From NCBI RefSeq assembly GCF_002051585.1, contig NZ_MZGX01000001.1, forward strand, positions 62,001 through 126,000: DNA of 64,000 bases. Reading direction: 5' to 3'. The notes under the pieces are model-generated. The model made no database searches. It saw only the letters and a program-made list of their open reading frames with translations, and was not told the DNA's origin. Made by a program: the position numbers and the translations under genes. Positions 33,452 through 43,023 of this stretch are shown here, piece by piece (positions within the stretch are counted from its first letter, which is position 1; each line of letters opens with the position of its first letter). The DNA comes from Ruminiclostridium hungatei (GTDB lineage: Bacteria > Bacillota > Clostridia > Acetivibrionales > DSM-1351).

Positions 33452-36400
33452 ATGGCAAGTACGGTTAAAAGGTTGTTTGTTGAAAAGAAAAAACCTTATG
33501 ATGTTGAAGCGCAGGGGCTGTTCTCAGACCTTACGGAAACTCTGGGAATCAAGAGCCTTGAGTGGATAAGAATAATAAACAGATATGATATTGAAGGCAT
33601 CAGTGAGGACGAGTACAAGCTGGCCCGGAATACTATTTTTTCAGAGCCTCCCGTGGATATTGCATATGACGAGGAGTACGCAATTCCTCAAGGCGGCAAG
33701 GCCTTTGCAGTTGAATACCTGCCAGGCCAGTACGACCAGCGTGCCGATTCTGCGGCTCAGTGCATTCAATTGCTGACCCAGGGGGAGAGGCCTGAAATAA
33801 AGGCTGCCCGGGTAATTGTACTTATGGGGGAAATATCTGAACAGGATATGGAGGCCATCAAGAAATTTTATATAAATCCGGTGGAAAGCCAGGAGGCAAA
33901 GCTGGAAAAGCCTGCAACACTCAAAGCTGAGGTTGAACAGCCGGGGGATGTGGCAGCCGTGGACGGATTTACAGACATGGATGGCGGGCAATTGCGGGCT
34001 CTATTAAAGGAAATGGGCTTTGCAATGTCTTTTGATGACATATTGTTTTGCCAGAGCTACTTCAGGGATTCAGAAAAAAGGGATCCATGGGTTACCGAAA
34101 TGAGAATGATAGATACTTACTGGTCGGATCACTGCAGGCATACCACTTTTCTCACCTGCATAGACAGCGTCAGCTTCCAGAAAGGCAAATACACCGGAAT
34201 AATCGAAGACACCTTTAAGGACTATAAGGCAGCAAGGGAGCAGGTTTACCAAGACCCGGAACAAAGGGACGTGTGCCTTATGGATGTTGCACTCATGGCC
34301 ATGAAGTCACTTAAAAAACAGGGAAAGCTTGAGGACCTGGACCTTTCTGATGAAATCAATGCATGCAGTATTGTGGTAAATGCAGAAATAGACGGCAAAA
34401 ATGAAGAATGGCTGGTAATGTTCAAGAATGAAACTCATAATCATCCTACTGAAATTGAACCTTTCGGAGGAGCGGCAACCTGCCTGGGAGGAGCTATCCG
34501 CGATCCGCTGTCGGGCAGGGTGTATGTTTACCAGGCAATGAGGGTGACCGGAAGCGGTGATCCCAGAAAAGGCATGGCGGAAACTATTCCGGGCAAGCTT
34601 CCTCAGAAGAAAATCACTACCGGAGCAGCAGCAGGTTACAGCTCCTATGGTAACCAGATTGGCCTTGCAACCGGACAGGTTTCTGAAATATACAACGAAG
34701 GCTATGTGGCAAAGAGAATGGAAATAGGCGCGGTTATAGGTGCGGCGCCCAGAAGTAATGTTGTGCGCAGACAGCCCGAAGCAGGAGACAAAATTATCCT
34801 TCTGGGCGGAAGAACCGGCAGGGATGGCTGCGGAGGAGCCACCGGCTCCTCAAAGGCACATACGGAGGAATCACTGGCAGCTTGTGGGGCTGAAGTCCAA
34901 AAGGGTAATGCGCCGGTAGAAAGAAAAATACAGCGCTTGTTCAGAAACCCCCGGGTAAGCACACTTATAAAGAGATGCAATGATTTCGGAGCCGGAGGAG
35001 TTTCGGTAGCCATAGGTGAGCTGGCAGACGGACTTGAAATAAATCTTGATATGGTACCAAAGAAATACGAGGGACTGGATGGAACAGAGCTGGCTATTTC
35101 CGAATCACAGGAAAGAATGGCGGTAGTTGTAGCAGCGGCTGACGTGGAAAAATTCATAGGGTTTTCCAACCATGAAAATCTTGAAGCAGTGGTGGTTGCA
35201 GAGGTTACTTCTGCACCAAGACTCAAGATGTACTGGAGAGGCGGCAAAATCGTGGATTTGAGCCGTGAATTCCTGAATTCAAACGGAGCAAGGCAAAGAA
35301 TTGACATTGAAATAGCTGCTCCAAAAGAAGAAAGCTACTTTGACAGCTTCAATAATATGAAAATAGATAATCTCCAGGAAAAATGGGCTGAGAACCTGCA
35401 AAATCTCAACAGGTGCAGCCAAAAGGGACTGGTGGAGCGCTTTGACTCAACTATTGGAGCAAATACCGTGCTTATGCCCTTTGGAGGGAAGTACCAGTTG
35501 ACACCGGCCGAAGGCATGGCCGCAAAGCTGCCGCTTATGGAGGGAGATACTTCCACCGGAACTCTCATGTCTTTTGGCTATAATCCTGAAATATCAACGT
35601 GGAGCCCTTTTCATGGGGCGGTATATGCTGTTGTGGAGTCCATTGCCAAAATTGCCGCCATGGGTGGAGACTATAAAAAAGCCAGATTGACACTGCAGGA
35701 GTATTTTGAAAAGCCCGGGAAAGATCCCATACGCTGGGGAAAACCTTTGAGTGCCTTGCTGGGAGCCTATTATGCCCAGATGAAGCTTGGTACTGCCGCT
35801 ATCGGCGGGAAGGACAGCATGTCCGGGAGTTTCAAGGAATTGGATGTTCCGCCTACACTGGTATCCTTTGCGGTTGATACCGTGGATGTTAACCATGTGG
35901 TATCAAATGAATTCAAGGCAGTGGGAAGCAAGATTGTCCTTCTGACTGTAGGCATGGATAAAAACATGCTGCCGGATTTTGAAGAATTGGACAAGGTATG
36001 CAGTGCCATTCACAAATTGTCTGTAAGCAGGGAGCTGTTAGCCGCATGCTCGGTGAGAGAAGGCGGAGTTGCTGAAATCACAAGCAAAATGGCTTTTGGC
36101 AACATGATAGGTTTGAAATTCGAGAAAGATATCCAGCCGGAAATGCTTTTCAAGCCACTGTATGGTTCAATGGTGGTTGAACTGCCGGAAAGTGCCTGCC
36201 TTGAAACGGCTTTTGCAGGCTTGAACTTTATGCTGTTGGGAACCACCGTGGCTGAAGCGGGGATAGTGCTCGGAGGTACAAATATTCCTCTGGCGGCACT
36301 TTCTCAAAAATGGCAGGAGCCGTTGGAAAGGATATTTGCCACAAAAGTAAAGGCGCCAGCAGGCACGCCTGTGGAATACAGCTATAATGCGGGCAGAAAA

Positions 36401-37225
36401 ATACGGCCATCTGCCGTGCTCGCAAAACCGAGAGTGTTTATACCCGTATTTCCGGGGACAAATTGCGAATACGACACTAAAAAGGTATTTGAAAATGCAG
36501 GTGGAATAGTTGAAACTCTGGTTATCAGAAATCTGTCCCACAGCGACATTGAAGACTCCATAAAAGAAATGGAAAGGCTCATAGACAATTCCCAGATAAT
36601 TATGATTCCGGGAGGTTTCAGTGCCGGAGATGAGCCCGAAGGCTCAGGCAAATTTATAGCTACCGCTTTCAGGAATCCCGTGGTAAGCCAGGCTGTGATG
36701 AAACTCCTGAAGCAGAGAGACGGACTGGTTATGGGAATATGCAACGGTTTCCAGGCCTTGGTTAAGCTTGGCTTGCTTCCCTTTGGAGAAATCAGGAATA
36801 TTGATGAGAATTGCCCCACTCTGACCTTTAATACTATTGGTCGTCATCAGTCCTGTCTGGTTAACACAAAAATAACCTCAAATCTGTCGCCCTGGCTTAA
36901 CAATGTAAAGGTTGGAGATATTCACACAATAGCTATATCCCATGGAGAAGGGCGATTTACTGCCGGCAGTGAGATTTTGAAGACTCTTGAGGCCAATGGG
37001 CAGATAGCTGCACAATATGTTGACTTGAACGGAAAGCCCACCTATGATATCGGTTACAATCCAAACGGGTCAATAAACGCCATAGAAGGGATAACAAGTC
37101 CTGATGGAAGAGTATTCGGCAAAATGGGGCACTCAGAAAGAACCGGCTCAAATCTGTACAGGAATGTGCCGGGGGAGAAGGACCAGCAGTTATTCAAGGC
37201 CGGAGTGGATTATTTCAGAAGCTAA
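33452..37225 (+). CDS. purL: phosphoribosylformylglycinamidine synthase, large single-chain type
   Basis: Makes FGAM from FGAR, glutamine and ATP in purine synthesis. The 1257-residue protein is the large PurL in one chain: N-terminal PurS-like domain, linker, two AIRS-like halves (DSHCRHTTF region from about 250; FGGKYQLTPAEG and GGKDSMSGSF in the second) and a C-terminal class I glutamine amidotransferase with the nucleophile in GICNGF and the His-Glu pair in SHGEGRF. ATG 33452 follows AAGGGGAA; an upstream TTG at 33377 adds 25 residues but directly abuts its AGGAG. No other pur gene is near, so it stands alone. Codon use is normal. Confidence 0.95.
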   Translation: MASTVKRLFVEKKKPYDVEAQGLFSDLTETLGIKSLEWIRIINRYDIEGISEDEYKLARNTIFSEPPVDIAYDEEYAIPQGGKAFAVEYLPGQYDQRADSAAQCIQLLTQGERPEIKAARVIVLMGEISEQDMEAIKKFYINPVESQEAKLEKPATLKAEVEQPGDVAAVDGFTDMDGGQLRALLKEMGFAMSFDDILFCQSYFRDSEKRDPWVTEMRMIDTYWSDHCRHTTFLTCIDSVSFQKGKYTGIIEDTFKDYKAAREQVYQDPEQRDVCLMDVALMAMKSLKKQGKLEDLDLSDEINACSIVVNAEIDGKNEEWLVMFKNETHNHPTEIEPFGGAATCLGGAIRDPLSGRVYVYQAMRVTGSGDPRKGMAETIPGKLPQKKITTGAAAGYSSYGNQIGLATGQVSEIYNEGYVAKRMEIGAVIGAAPRSNVVRRQPEAGDKIILLGGRTGRDGCGGATGSSKAHTEESLAACGAEVQKGNAPVERKIQRLFRNPRVSTLIKRCNDFGAGGVSVAIGELADGLEINLDMVPKKYEGLDGTELAISESQERMAVVVAAADVEKFIGFSNHENLEAVVVAEVTSAPRLKMYWRGGKIVDLSREFLNSNGARQRIDIEIAAPKEESYFDSFNNMKIDNLQEKWAENLQNLNRCSQKGLVERFDSTIGANTVLMPFGGKYQLTPAEGMAAKLPLMEGDTSTGTLMSFGYNPEISTWSPFHGAVYAVVESIAKIAAMGGDYKKARLTLQEYFEKPGKDPIRWGKPLSALLGAYYAQMKLGTAAIGGKDSMSGSFKELDVPPTLVSFAVDTVDVNHVVSNEFKAVGSKIVLLTVGMDKNMLPDFEELDKVCSAIHKLSVSRELLAACSVREGGVAEITSKMAFGNMIGLKFEKDIQPEMLFKPLYGSMVVELPESACLETAFAGLNFMLLGTTVAEAGIVLGGTNIPLAALSQKWQEPLERIFATKVKAPAGTPVEYSYNAGRKIRPSAVLAKPRVFIPVFPGTNCEYDTKKVFENAGGIVETLVIRNLSHSDIEDSIKEMERLIDNSQIIMIPGGFSAGDEPEGSGKFIATAFRNPVVSQAVMKLLKQRDGLVMGICNGFQALVKLGLLPFGEIRNIDENCPTLTFNTIGRHQSCLVNTKITSNLSPWLNNVKVGDIHTIAISHGEGRFTAGSEILKTLEANGQIAAQYVDLNGKPTYDIGYNPNGSINAIEGITSPDGRVFGKMGHSERTGSNLYRNVPGEKDQQLFKAGVDYFRS

Positions 37226-37300
37226 GGTACAGTATGGCATTGAAGCATTCCGCAAGAAAACTTGTAGATTTGAATTTTGTAAACCAGAGGTTATGAAAGT

Positions 37301-37753
37301 ATGGGTAGGAGCAATAAGGAAAATATGAAAAAACTTGCAGGCCGCATAGCGCTGCTTTTACTGGCGGCATATCTTCTTTTACTGCTCTACCTGACTTTCT
37401 TCAGCCCCCGTTATGGAAGAGCGGCGGGGCTCAGAGGCATAAATCTGATCCCCTTTTCTACCATTATGCAATACCTTACCGGGTATATGACAACCCGCAG
37501 CGTAATTATAAACCTTCTGGGAAACATTATAGCCTTTATGCCCATGGGATTTCTTCTTCCCCTTGCATTTACTTCTGTCAGGAGTTTCAGAAGGGTATTG
37601 ATTATTTCCTGCCTGTCCACGGCTCTTGTGGAAATTACCCAATACCTTACAAGGTCGGGTATCAGTGATATTGATGATATTCTCCTGAATGTGGTCGGTG
37701 GAATACTGGGCTACTTTTTGTTCAAGCTGTTCTTTTATTTCCTTAAATTCTAA
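37301..37753 (+). CDS. VanZ-like family membrane protein
   Basis: A 150-residue membrane protein with four or five hydrophobic segments and the VanZ marks NLIPFSTIMQYL, NLLGNIIAFMPMGFLLP, STALVEITQYLT and DIDDILLNVVGGILGY. VanZ confers low-level teicoplanin resistance in the enterococcal vanA cluster; most chromosomal relatives are of unknown role. ATG 37301 (GAGG ten bases before) is one choice; ATG 37325 with AAGGA close before is equally good and removes eight residues. No vancomycin resistance genes are near. Confidence 0.85.
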   Translation: MGRSNKENMKKLAGRIALLLLAAYLLLLLYLTFFSPRYGRAAGLRGINLIPFSTIMQYLTGYMTTRSVIINLLGNIIAFMPMGFLLPLAFTSVRSFRRVLIISCLSTALVEITQYLTRSGISDIDDILLNVVGGILGYFLFKLFFYFLKF

Positions 37754-37968
37754 TCTGCTTCTCAGAATAATAACATAATATATATGGCCATATGGGGCTG
37801 TATATGGCTTTGTCAGCATAAAAAGTGCAATCTGCCTCACTGGGCCGATGGTAAGCCAAGGGTGTTGCTTTCTTGCAGGCAGCGGAAAAAAATGTTATCA
37901 TGAAAGCAAGTTAAATGTTGTTACATTCAATTCAACTGTGTGCAGCCGCACACCGACGGGAGGTTTAT

Positions 37969-38769
37969 ATGAAAATATCATTTTCTACGCTGGGATGCCC
38001 TGGCTGGAGCTGGGAGGATATGCTTGCTACTGCCAAGGATATAGGCTTTGATGGTATAGAAATTCGAGGTATAGGAAATGAGCTTTATGTACCCAAGGCA
38101 AAGCAGTTTGCCGTTGAAAATATTGATCTGACAAAAAAGAAGCTGGATAGAATCGGGCTTGAAATCCCTTGTTTGACATCTGCCAGTTTTTTATTTGACA
38201 AGGCAAATATTCAAAAGCATATTCAGGAAGCTGAGGATTATATTGAACTTGCAGCAAAAATCGGAACACCCTATGTAAGGGTGCTGGGAGATGCTCACCC
38301 CCAGCCAGGGGAGGTGGATGTGGAGTTCGTAGTTGAAAATCTCAGGAAGCTGTCTGTCCAAGCTGAAGAGAAGCATGTAAAGCTCCTGGTGGAGACAAAC
38401 GGTGTCTTTGCCGACTCAAAAGCCATGAAGGCAGCCATTGAGAAGGTTTCCTCCCACAGTGTAGGCGTCCTCTGGGATGTCCATCATCCAATCAGATTTT
38501 TTAATGAGTCGGTGGAGGAAACCTACCGGAATCTGAAGGAGTATATCTGCTTTATTCATATTAAGGATTCCCTGGTTTTTGAAGGTGCTATAAAATACAA
38601 AATGATGGGGCATGGAGATATTCCCATAAAGAGTATTGTAAGGCTGCTGAAGGAAAATGACTATACCGGCTACCTATCCCTTGAATGGGTAAAGCGATGG
38701 AATCTGGATCTTGAAGAACCGGGAATAGTTTTTTCGCACTACGCAGGTTATATGAAGAGCCTTATATAG
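37969..38769 (+). CDS. sugar phosphate isomerase/epimerase family protein (TIM barrel)
   Basis: A 266-residue protein of the xylose isomerase-like/AP endonuclease 2 fold. Family marks are FDGIEIRG near the N-terminus, LLVETNGVF, the metal-site residues in GVLWDVHHP, FIHIKDSL and LSLEWVKRW at the C-terminus. These proteins isomerise or epimerise sugars or inositol derivatives; the substrate is unknown. ATG 37969 has GGGAGG at 37958-37963; the TTG at 37915 is rejected. No sugar pathway gene is nearby. Confidence 0.88.
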   Translation: MKISFSTLGCPGWSWEDMLATAKDIGFDGIEIRGIGNELYVPKAKQFAVENIDLTKKKLDRIGLEIPCLTSASFLFDKANIQKHIQEAEDYIELAAKIGTPYVRVLGDAHPQPGEVDVEFVVENLRKLSVQAEEKHVKLLVETNGVFADSKAMKAAIEKVSSHSVGVLWDVHHPIRFFNESVEETYRNLKEYICFIHIKDSLVFEGAIKYKMMGHGDIPIKSIVRLLKENDYTGYLSLEWVKRWNLDLEEPGIVFSHYAGYMKSLI

Positions 38770-38833
38770 TGACAAAAAATATAAAAACAGCTTGAAAACA
38801 AGGCTGCAGGCTTTAAATAAAGACACTTCAAGC

Positions 38834-38877
38834 AAATATTCCTGTCCGTTCGTATAAGAATTGGACAGGAAATATTT
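38834..38877 (+). terminator. strong hairpin between the isomerase and lipoprotein genes
   Basis: AAATATTCCTGTCC at 38834-38847 pairs with GGACAGGAAATATTT at 38863-38877, a 14-bp perfect stem. It has no clear T run after it but lies 60 bases before the next ATG, so it may serve as terminator or as a leader hairpin. Confidence 0.5.
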
Positions 38878-38936
38878 GGAAGATTTGAGTAAGTATGTTA
38901 TTATTCTTGCGAATACAAAACTTGCAGGGAGAAAAC

Positions 38937-39737
38937 ATGAAAAAATTTTTCACTCTATTCTTAATCGGTATTTCAATTCTTATTTCTGGCTGCGGCGGGC
39001 AGGCTGAAACTGCTCACAGGCAGGATTCCATCAAATATGATAATTCGACCATTGAACTCACAAAAAAGATTAAAACACTAAACATTTTTGTAGATTCCGG
39101 AAAGCTCCAAATCTTTTGCTGGGACAACCCCAATATCAGTTCCGAGATAAAGTACACTGTCAGAGCCCATAAAAGCCAGGAACAGCTTCAGAAGCTTCTT
39201 GGCAGATTCTCTGTGGAAACCGCCATTAAAGATAGTACCTGCAATATTTATGTAAAATATAACGGTAAAATAAAAAATTCCGAGGATGTGTACTCAGATA
39301 TCAAGCTTACCATACCACGCTGGATTAAGGATATAAAACTGGAGCAGAGGGTGGGGAGCTTTATCCTTGAGGACAAATATGAAGGAAATGTTCATGCGCG
39401 GCTGGACAGTGTAAATACCGAAATCAGGGCTTTGTATGGTGCTCTGTCCTTGGAGTGCGGAAAGGGCAATATGCGGCTTGACTCTGGCAGACTGTCCGAC
39501 GGGTCTGCGGTGATTTTGCAGACAGGGAATATATACATAAAAAATGAATGCGGGAACAAAGCCGGATATTCTTTTGAAACAGGCACAGGAAATATCAACC
39601 TGAACTTTCCTGCTGCCAGCAGCATATGCCTTAATGCGGTTGGAACAATAGAAAATAACCAGTTTACAGGCTTAGAGGGTGATATTATGGTAAACGCAGC
39701 AGCAAAAATCGGCAAAATATCTGTAAATGGCTACTAA
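38937..39737 (+). CDS. lipoprotein with DUF4097-like beta-helix region
   Basis: A 266-residue lipoprotein. The signal peptide ends in the lipobox LISGC, with Cys19 as lipid anchor. The rest is strand-rich with short repeats of the kind seen in the DUF4097 putative adhesin/sensor family (for example LEQRVGSFILEDKYEGNVHARLDSV and QTGNIYIKNECGNK, FETGTGNINLNFP). Start ATG 38937 follows GGGAGAAAAC; the longer frame from 38895 is rejected because the signal peptide begins here. It is monocistronic between two hairpins and the Tad promoter. Role unknown. Confidence 0.8.
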   Translation: MKKFFTLFLIGISILISGCGGQAETAHRQDSIKYDNSTIELTKKIKTLNIFVDSGKLQIFCWDNPNISSEIKYTVRAHKSQEQLQKLLGRFSVETAIKDSTCNIYVKYNGKIKNSEDVYSDIKLTIPRWIKDIKLEQRVGSFILEDKYEGNVHARLDSVNTEIRALYGALSLECGKGNMRLDSGRLSDGSAVILQTGNIYIKNECGNKAGYSFETGTGNINLNFPAASSICLNAVGTIENNQFTGLEGDIMVNAAAKIGKISVNGY

Positions 39738-39782
39738 AAATTTATAAATATGAAATAATTTAACAAAAATAGAAAAAATATG

Positions 39783-39810
39783 TTGACAAAATCCAAATAT
39801 ATAATATAAT
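39783..39810 (+). promoter_or_regulatory. sigma-A-type promoter of the Tad operon
   Basis: TTGACA at 39783-39788 is a perfect -35 and TATAAT at 39805-39810 a perfect -10, with 16 bases between. It precedes the first Tad gene by about 90 bases and no other promoter of this quality is seen before 50765, so the whole cluster may be one transcript. Confidence 0.75.
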
Positions 39811-39902
39811 TGTACTAGATTATAAAATTCTTCTTTTTTCACTTCATTAGTCATTCATTTAATATTTGTTTTTATATATGTCAAAAGAACTGGAGAAAGC
39901 TA

Positions 39903-41015
39903 ATGGCACTCATAAAGTTGATGATTGTGGACGATGATGATGAATATTCGTTCAATCTTTGCAATTCTTTAACCCACAATTTTTCTGAAATCCTGCTGGT
40001 AAGTTATTGCAGTAATTCCTACAACATAGAGGAATGGATAAAAAAAATAGACCCTGATATTGTCCTTACCGGTGAGAAGTTTTACAACGTCATTACCAAG
40101 CATTATGCAAAAACCCTGCTAATCCTTTCCTCAGGCTCAAGCAGCAGTGGAGTCGCAGAAATCCCCTCAATCTACAAATACAAAGATGTAAATAAGATTG
40201 CCGGAGACATAATAAACAGTTTTACAAAGGCAGGTAATATTATCAGTCCGGCAAAAGAAAAAGCAGCCAGAATCATACCGGTTTATTCGGCTTCCGGCAG
40301 TACAGGCAAGACCTCAATTGCACTGGGAATAGGTTCGATTTGTTCTCTGTACGGTCTGAAAGTTCTTTATTTAAATCTTGAGCAGTTTCAGTCTACAAAA
40401 TTCTTTTTTTCCTGTAATGCTGATTATTCAATATCAGAAGTGATTTATTATGTCAGAGTAAAAGACAATAATCTGATCTCAAAGCTTACTGCTATGAGGT
40501 GCCAGGATCCATCCACCAACATGTTTTACTACCAGCCTGCAAATAATCCATTGGAGATGACTGAACTGCTTCCAGGCGATTTGGAGTTTCTTATTGACAA
40601 TCTGAAGGAATCCGGACAGTACGATATCATTGTGGTTGATATGGATTCACGCCTTGATGCAAATACTCTTAAAATTTTTAATAATAGTGATGAAATTATA
40701 TATTTATTAGTTAATGATGAAATTTGTTTACATAAGACATCTATCTTTTTGGGAAGTTTAAATAAGCTGTCGAACTCTTCCAATCAATTTGCTTATTTGC
40801 CGGATAAAATTATATATGTGGCAAATAAAGTGTCAAATCAGGCCCTCCCATTAATCAAAAATGTCATTTCAAGCGAAAGAATCCTATCCGAAATCCCTTT
40901 GATTGAAAGCTTCAATTCCAAAAAGTTCGGTATAATGGGAGGACCTGATACAATTTACAGTTCCTTAAAGCAAATAGCAGGAAGGTATATAAGACAGCAG
41001 TCGCAGGGGGGATGA
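39903..41015 (+). CDS. CpaE/TadZ-like ATPase with receiver-like N-terminus
   Basis: A 370-residue protein, first of the Tad operon. The N-terminal 100 residues look like a response-regulator receiver (LMIVDDDDEYSFNL) and the rest is a MinD/ParA-like ATPase with the P-loop SASGSTGKTS (about 135-144). In Tad systems CpaE/TadZ places the machine at the pole and interacts with the ATPase. The P-loop lacks the Lys of the KGGxGKT deviant Walker A (here Ser), as in many CpaE proteins. It overlaps tadA by four bases. ATG 39903 follows GGAGAAAGCT. Confidence 0.85.
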   Translation: MALIKLMIVDDDDEYSFNLCNSLTHNFSEILLVSYCSNSYNIEEWIKKIDPDIVLTGEKFYNVITKHYAKTLLILSSGSSSSGVAEIPSIYKYKDVNKIAGDIINSFTKAGNIISPAKEKAARIIPVYSASGSTGKTSIALGIGSICSLYGLKVLYLNLEQFQSTKFFFSCNADYSISEVIYYVRVKDNNLISKLTAMRCQDPSTNMFYYQPANNPLEMTELLPGDLEFLIDNLKESGQYDIIVVDMDSRLDANTLKIFNNSDEIIYLLVNDEICLHKTSIFLGSLNKLSNSSNQFAYLPDKIIYVANKVSNQALPLIKNVISSERILSEIPLIESFNSKKFGIMGGPDTIYSSLKQIAGRYIRQQSQGG

Positions 41016-42250
41016 CCTTGAACCGGGACTTGCTGAACGAAATAAAAGCTGCCATAAGTGAAAAAATCGACTTAAAGAGGTATTTTACAGATGAAGAAAT
41101 ATTGGGAGTTATAGAGAAATCCGTCTTTGAAAAATCAAGGGAAATATTTTTAAAGTCATATGAAAAGAAAGATTTGATTTCGGCGGTATTCAACTCCTTG
41201 AGAAGGCTGGACATACTTCAGCCAATACTTGATGATTCTGATATTACAGAGATTATGATAAACGGACCCAACAGCCTGTTTATAGAAAAATTCGGCAGGA
41301 GTACCAGGCTGAATATGCAATTTGAATCGGCACAAAAGCTGGAAGACATTATTCAGATAATGGTAACGGCAGTCAACAGAACCGTTAATGAATCAACACC
41401 AATAGTAGATGCCAGACTCAAGGACGGGTCAAGAATAAATGTAGTCCTGCCGCCTATAGCTCTTGACGGGCCCATAGTTACCATCAGAAAATTCCCTTCC
41501 AAACCTGTAGATATGGAAAGGCTCATTGAACTTGAGTCCGTGACACCTGAAGCCGCCGAGGCACTGAAGAAACTGGTGCTTGCTAAATACAATATCTTCA
41601 TATGCGGCGGAACAGGCTCAGGAAAAACCACATTTCTCAACGCACTGTCAAATTTTATACCCCAGGACGAAAGAATCATTACTATTGAGGATTCGGCAGA
41701 GCTGCAAATACAAAACATTCCCAACCTCGTAAGGCTGGAAACCAGAAATTCAAATCTTGAGGGCAGAGGAGAGATTACCATCAGAGATTTGATAAAAACC
41801 TCTCTTCGTATGAAGCCGACTAGAATAATTGTCGGTGAAGTGCGGGGCACAGAGACAATAGATATGCTGCAGGCAATGAATACGGGGCATGACGGGTCGC
41901 TCTCAACAGGACATGCAAACTCAACTGAGGACATGTTGTCCAGGCTGGAGACCATGGTTTTGAGCTCATCGCCTTTGCCTCTTGAGGCGGTGAGAAAACA
42001 GATATCTTCAGCTATTGATATTATTATATTTCTTTCCAGGCTCAGGGACAGTTCGAGAAGAACAATTGAAATATCAGAGGTGCTGGGGCTGGAGAATGGA
42101 CATATCCAGCTAAACCCGCTGTTTACCTTTGAGGAAGCCTCCAATGACATGGCCTTCACTGATAAGGTGGAAGGATGTCTTAAGAGAAGTTCAAACCCCT
42201 TGATCAACACCCGGAAGCTGAGAAATTCAGGAATTGCCTGCGACATTTAA
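41012..42250 (+). CDS. tadA: CpaF/TadA secretion-motor ATPase
   Basis: A 412-residue hexameric ATPase of the type II/IV secretion superfamily that powers pilus assembly. The N-terminal domain (to about 150) includes PILDDSDITEIMINGP, the core has Walker A GGTGSGKTTF near 199-208, the Asp box ITIEDSAELQI, the LRMKPTRIIVGEVRG Walker B-like motif and the His box NTGHDGSLSTGHANS. TTG at 41012 begins it, overlapping the CpaE stop. The next gene, tadB, starts 26 bases later. Confidence 0.95.
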   Translation: MTLNRDLLNEIKAAISEKIDLKRYFTDEEILGVIEKSVFEKSREIFLKSYEKKDLISAVFNSLRRLDILQPILDDSDITEIMINGPNSLFIEKFGRSTRLNMQFESAQKLEDIIQIMVTAVNRTVNESTPIVDARLKDGSRINVVLPPIALDGPIVTIRKFPSKPVDMERLIELESVTPEAAEALKKLVLAKYNIFICGGTGSGKTTFLNALSNFIPQDERIITIEDSAELQIQNIPNLVRLETRNSNLEGRGEITIRDLIKTSLRMKPTRIIVGEVRGTETIDMLQAMNTGHDGSLSTGHANSTEDMLSRLETMVLSSSPLPLEAVRKQISSAIDIIIFLSRLRDSSRRTIEISEVLGLENGHIQLNPLFTFEEASNDMAFTDKVEGCLKRSSNPLINTRKLRNSGIACDI

Positions 42251-42275
42251 AATATTTCATAAAGGAGAGTGTACT

Positions 42276-43019
42276 GTGGAGGATTACGATAATTATATTA
42301 TTTCTTTTAAATGGAAAATAATTTATGTTTTATTGGCTGGAGCAGCTATTTTTGGCATAACCTATCTTTTTTACAGAAACAGCTTTCTTGCCGGAGGTCT
42401 TAGTCCATTGGGCATTTTCTACTTAAGGCACAGAAGAAAACAACTGGTTTTGAGACGTAAAAACCAGCTTAATCTTCAATTCAAGGATCTTCTGACTTCG
42501 CTGGCTTCATCACTGTCCTCAGGAAATGCTGTAGAGAATGCTTTCAGTAATGCTTTGGGAGATTTGCTGGTGCTTTACCCGGGTGATGATGCCTGTATCA
42601 TTAGGGAGACCAGAATAATACTTCATAAACTGGCTCTGAATGTAACTATAGAGGAGGCGGTAGGAGATCTTGCAAGACGATCGAAATTGGATGATATAGT
42701 AAATTTTTCTGATTGTATATCCATTTGCAAGAGAAGTGGCGGCAATCTGATAGTAGCTGTAAAAAATGCATCCGGAATAATCAGTGACAAGATAGAAATG
42801 AAGCAGGAGATAGAAACCTTGTTGGCTTCCAGAAAATTTGAACAGAGAATTTTAAATATTATGCCCGTAGTCATAATCTCTTTATTATCAGTTTCAGCTC
42901 AGGATTATATAAGCCCCCTGTTCATGACAAATGCAGGTAAGGCAGCCATGACAGTCAGTCTCCTGCTGTTGGCCGCCGCCTATCTCATATCCGGTAAAAT
43001 AATGAGTATAAGGCTGTGA
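42276..43019 (+). CDS. tadB: TadB-like inner-membrane platform protein
   Basis: A 247-residue type II secretion system F-like protein, one half of the Tad inner-membrane platform. It has N-terminal spans (about 10-45) and two C-terminal spans separated by the cytoplasmic helical domain (LTSLASSLSSGNAVENAF, EEAVGDLARRSKLDDI, FSDCISICKRSGGNL). GTG 42276 is chosen because AAAGGAGA precedes it; the frame from 42234 overlaps tadA and lacks a good site. tadC follows after 4 bases. Confidence 0.88.
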   Translation: MEDYDNYIISFKWKIIYVLLAGAAIFGITYLFYRNSFLAGGLSPLGIFYLRHRRKQLVLRRKNQLNLQFKDLLTSLASSLSSGNAVENAFSNALGDLLVLYPGDDACIIRETRIILHKLALNVTIEEAVGDLARRSKLDDIVNFSDCISICKRSGGNLIVAVKNASGIISDKIEMKQEIETLLASRKFEQRILNIMPVVIISLLSVSAQDYISPLFMTNAGKAAMTVSLLLLAAAYLISGKIMSIRL

Positions 43020-43023
43020 AAAT

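Noticed and set aside
34702-35307. Minus-strand 201-codon frame in purL
   Set aside because: Shadow of purL.
41353-42246. Minus-strand 297-codon frame
   Set aside because: It is antisense to the CpaF/TadA gene; Ser-rich composition is that of a shadow frame.
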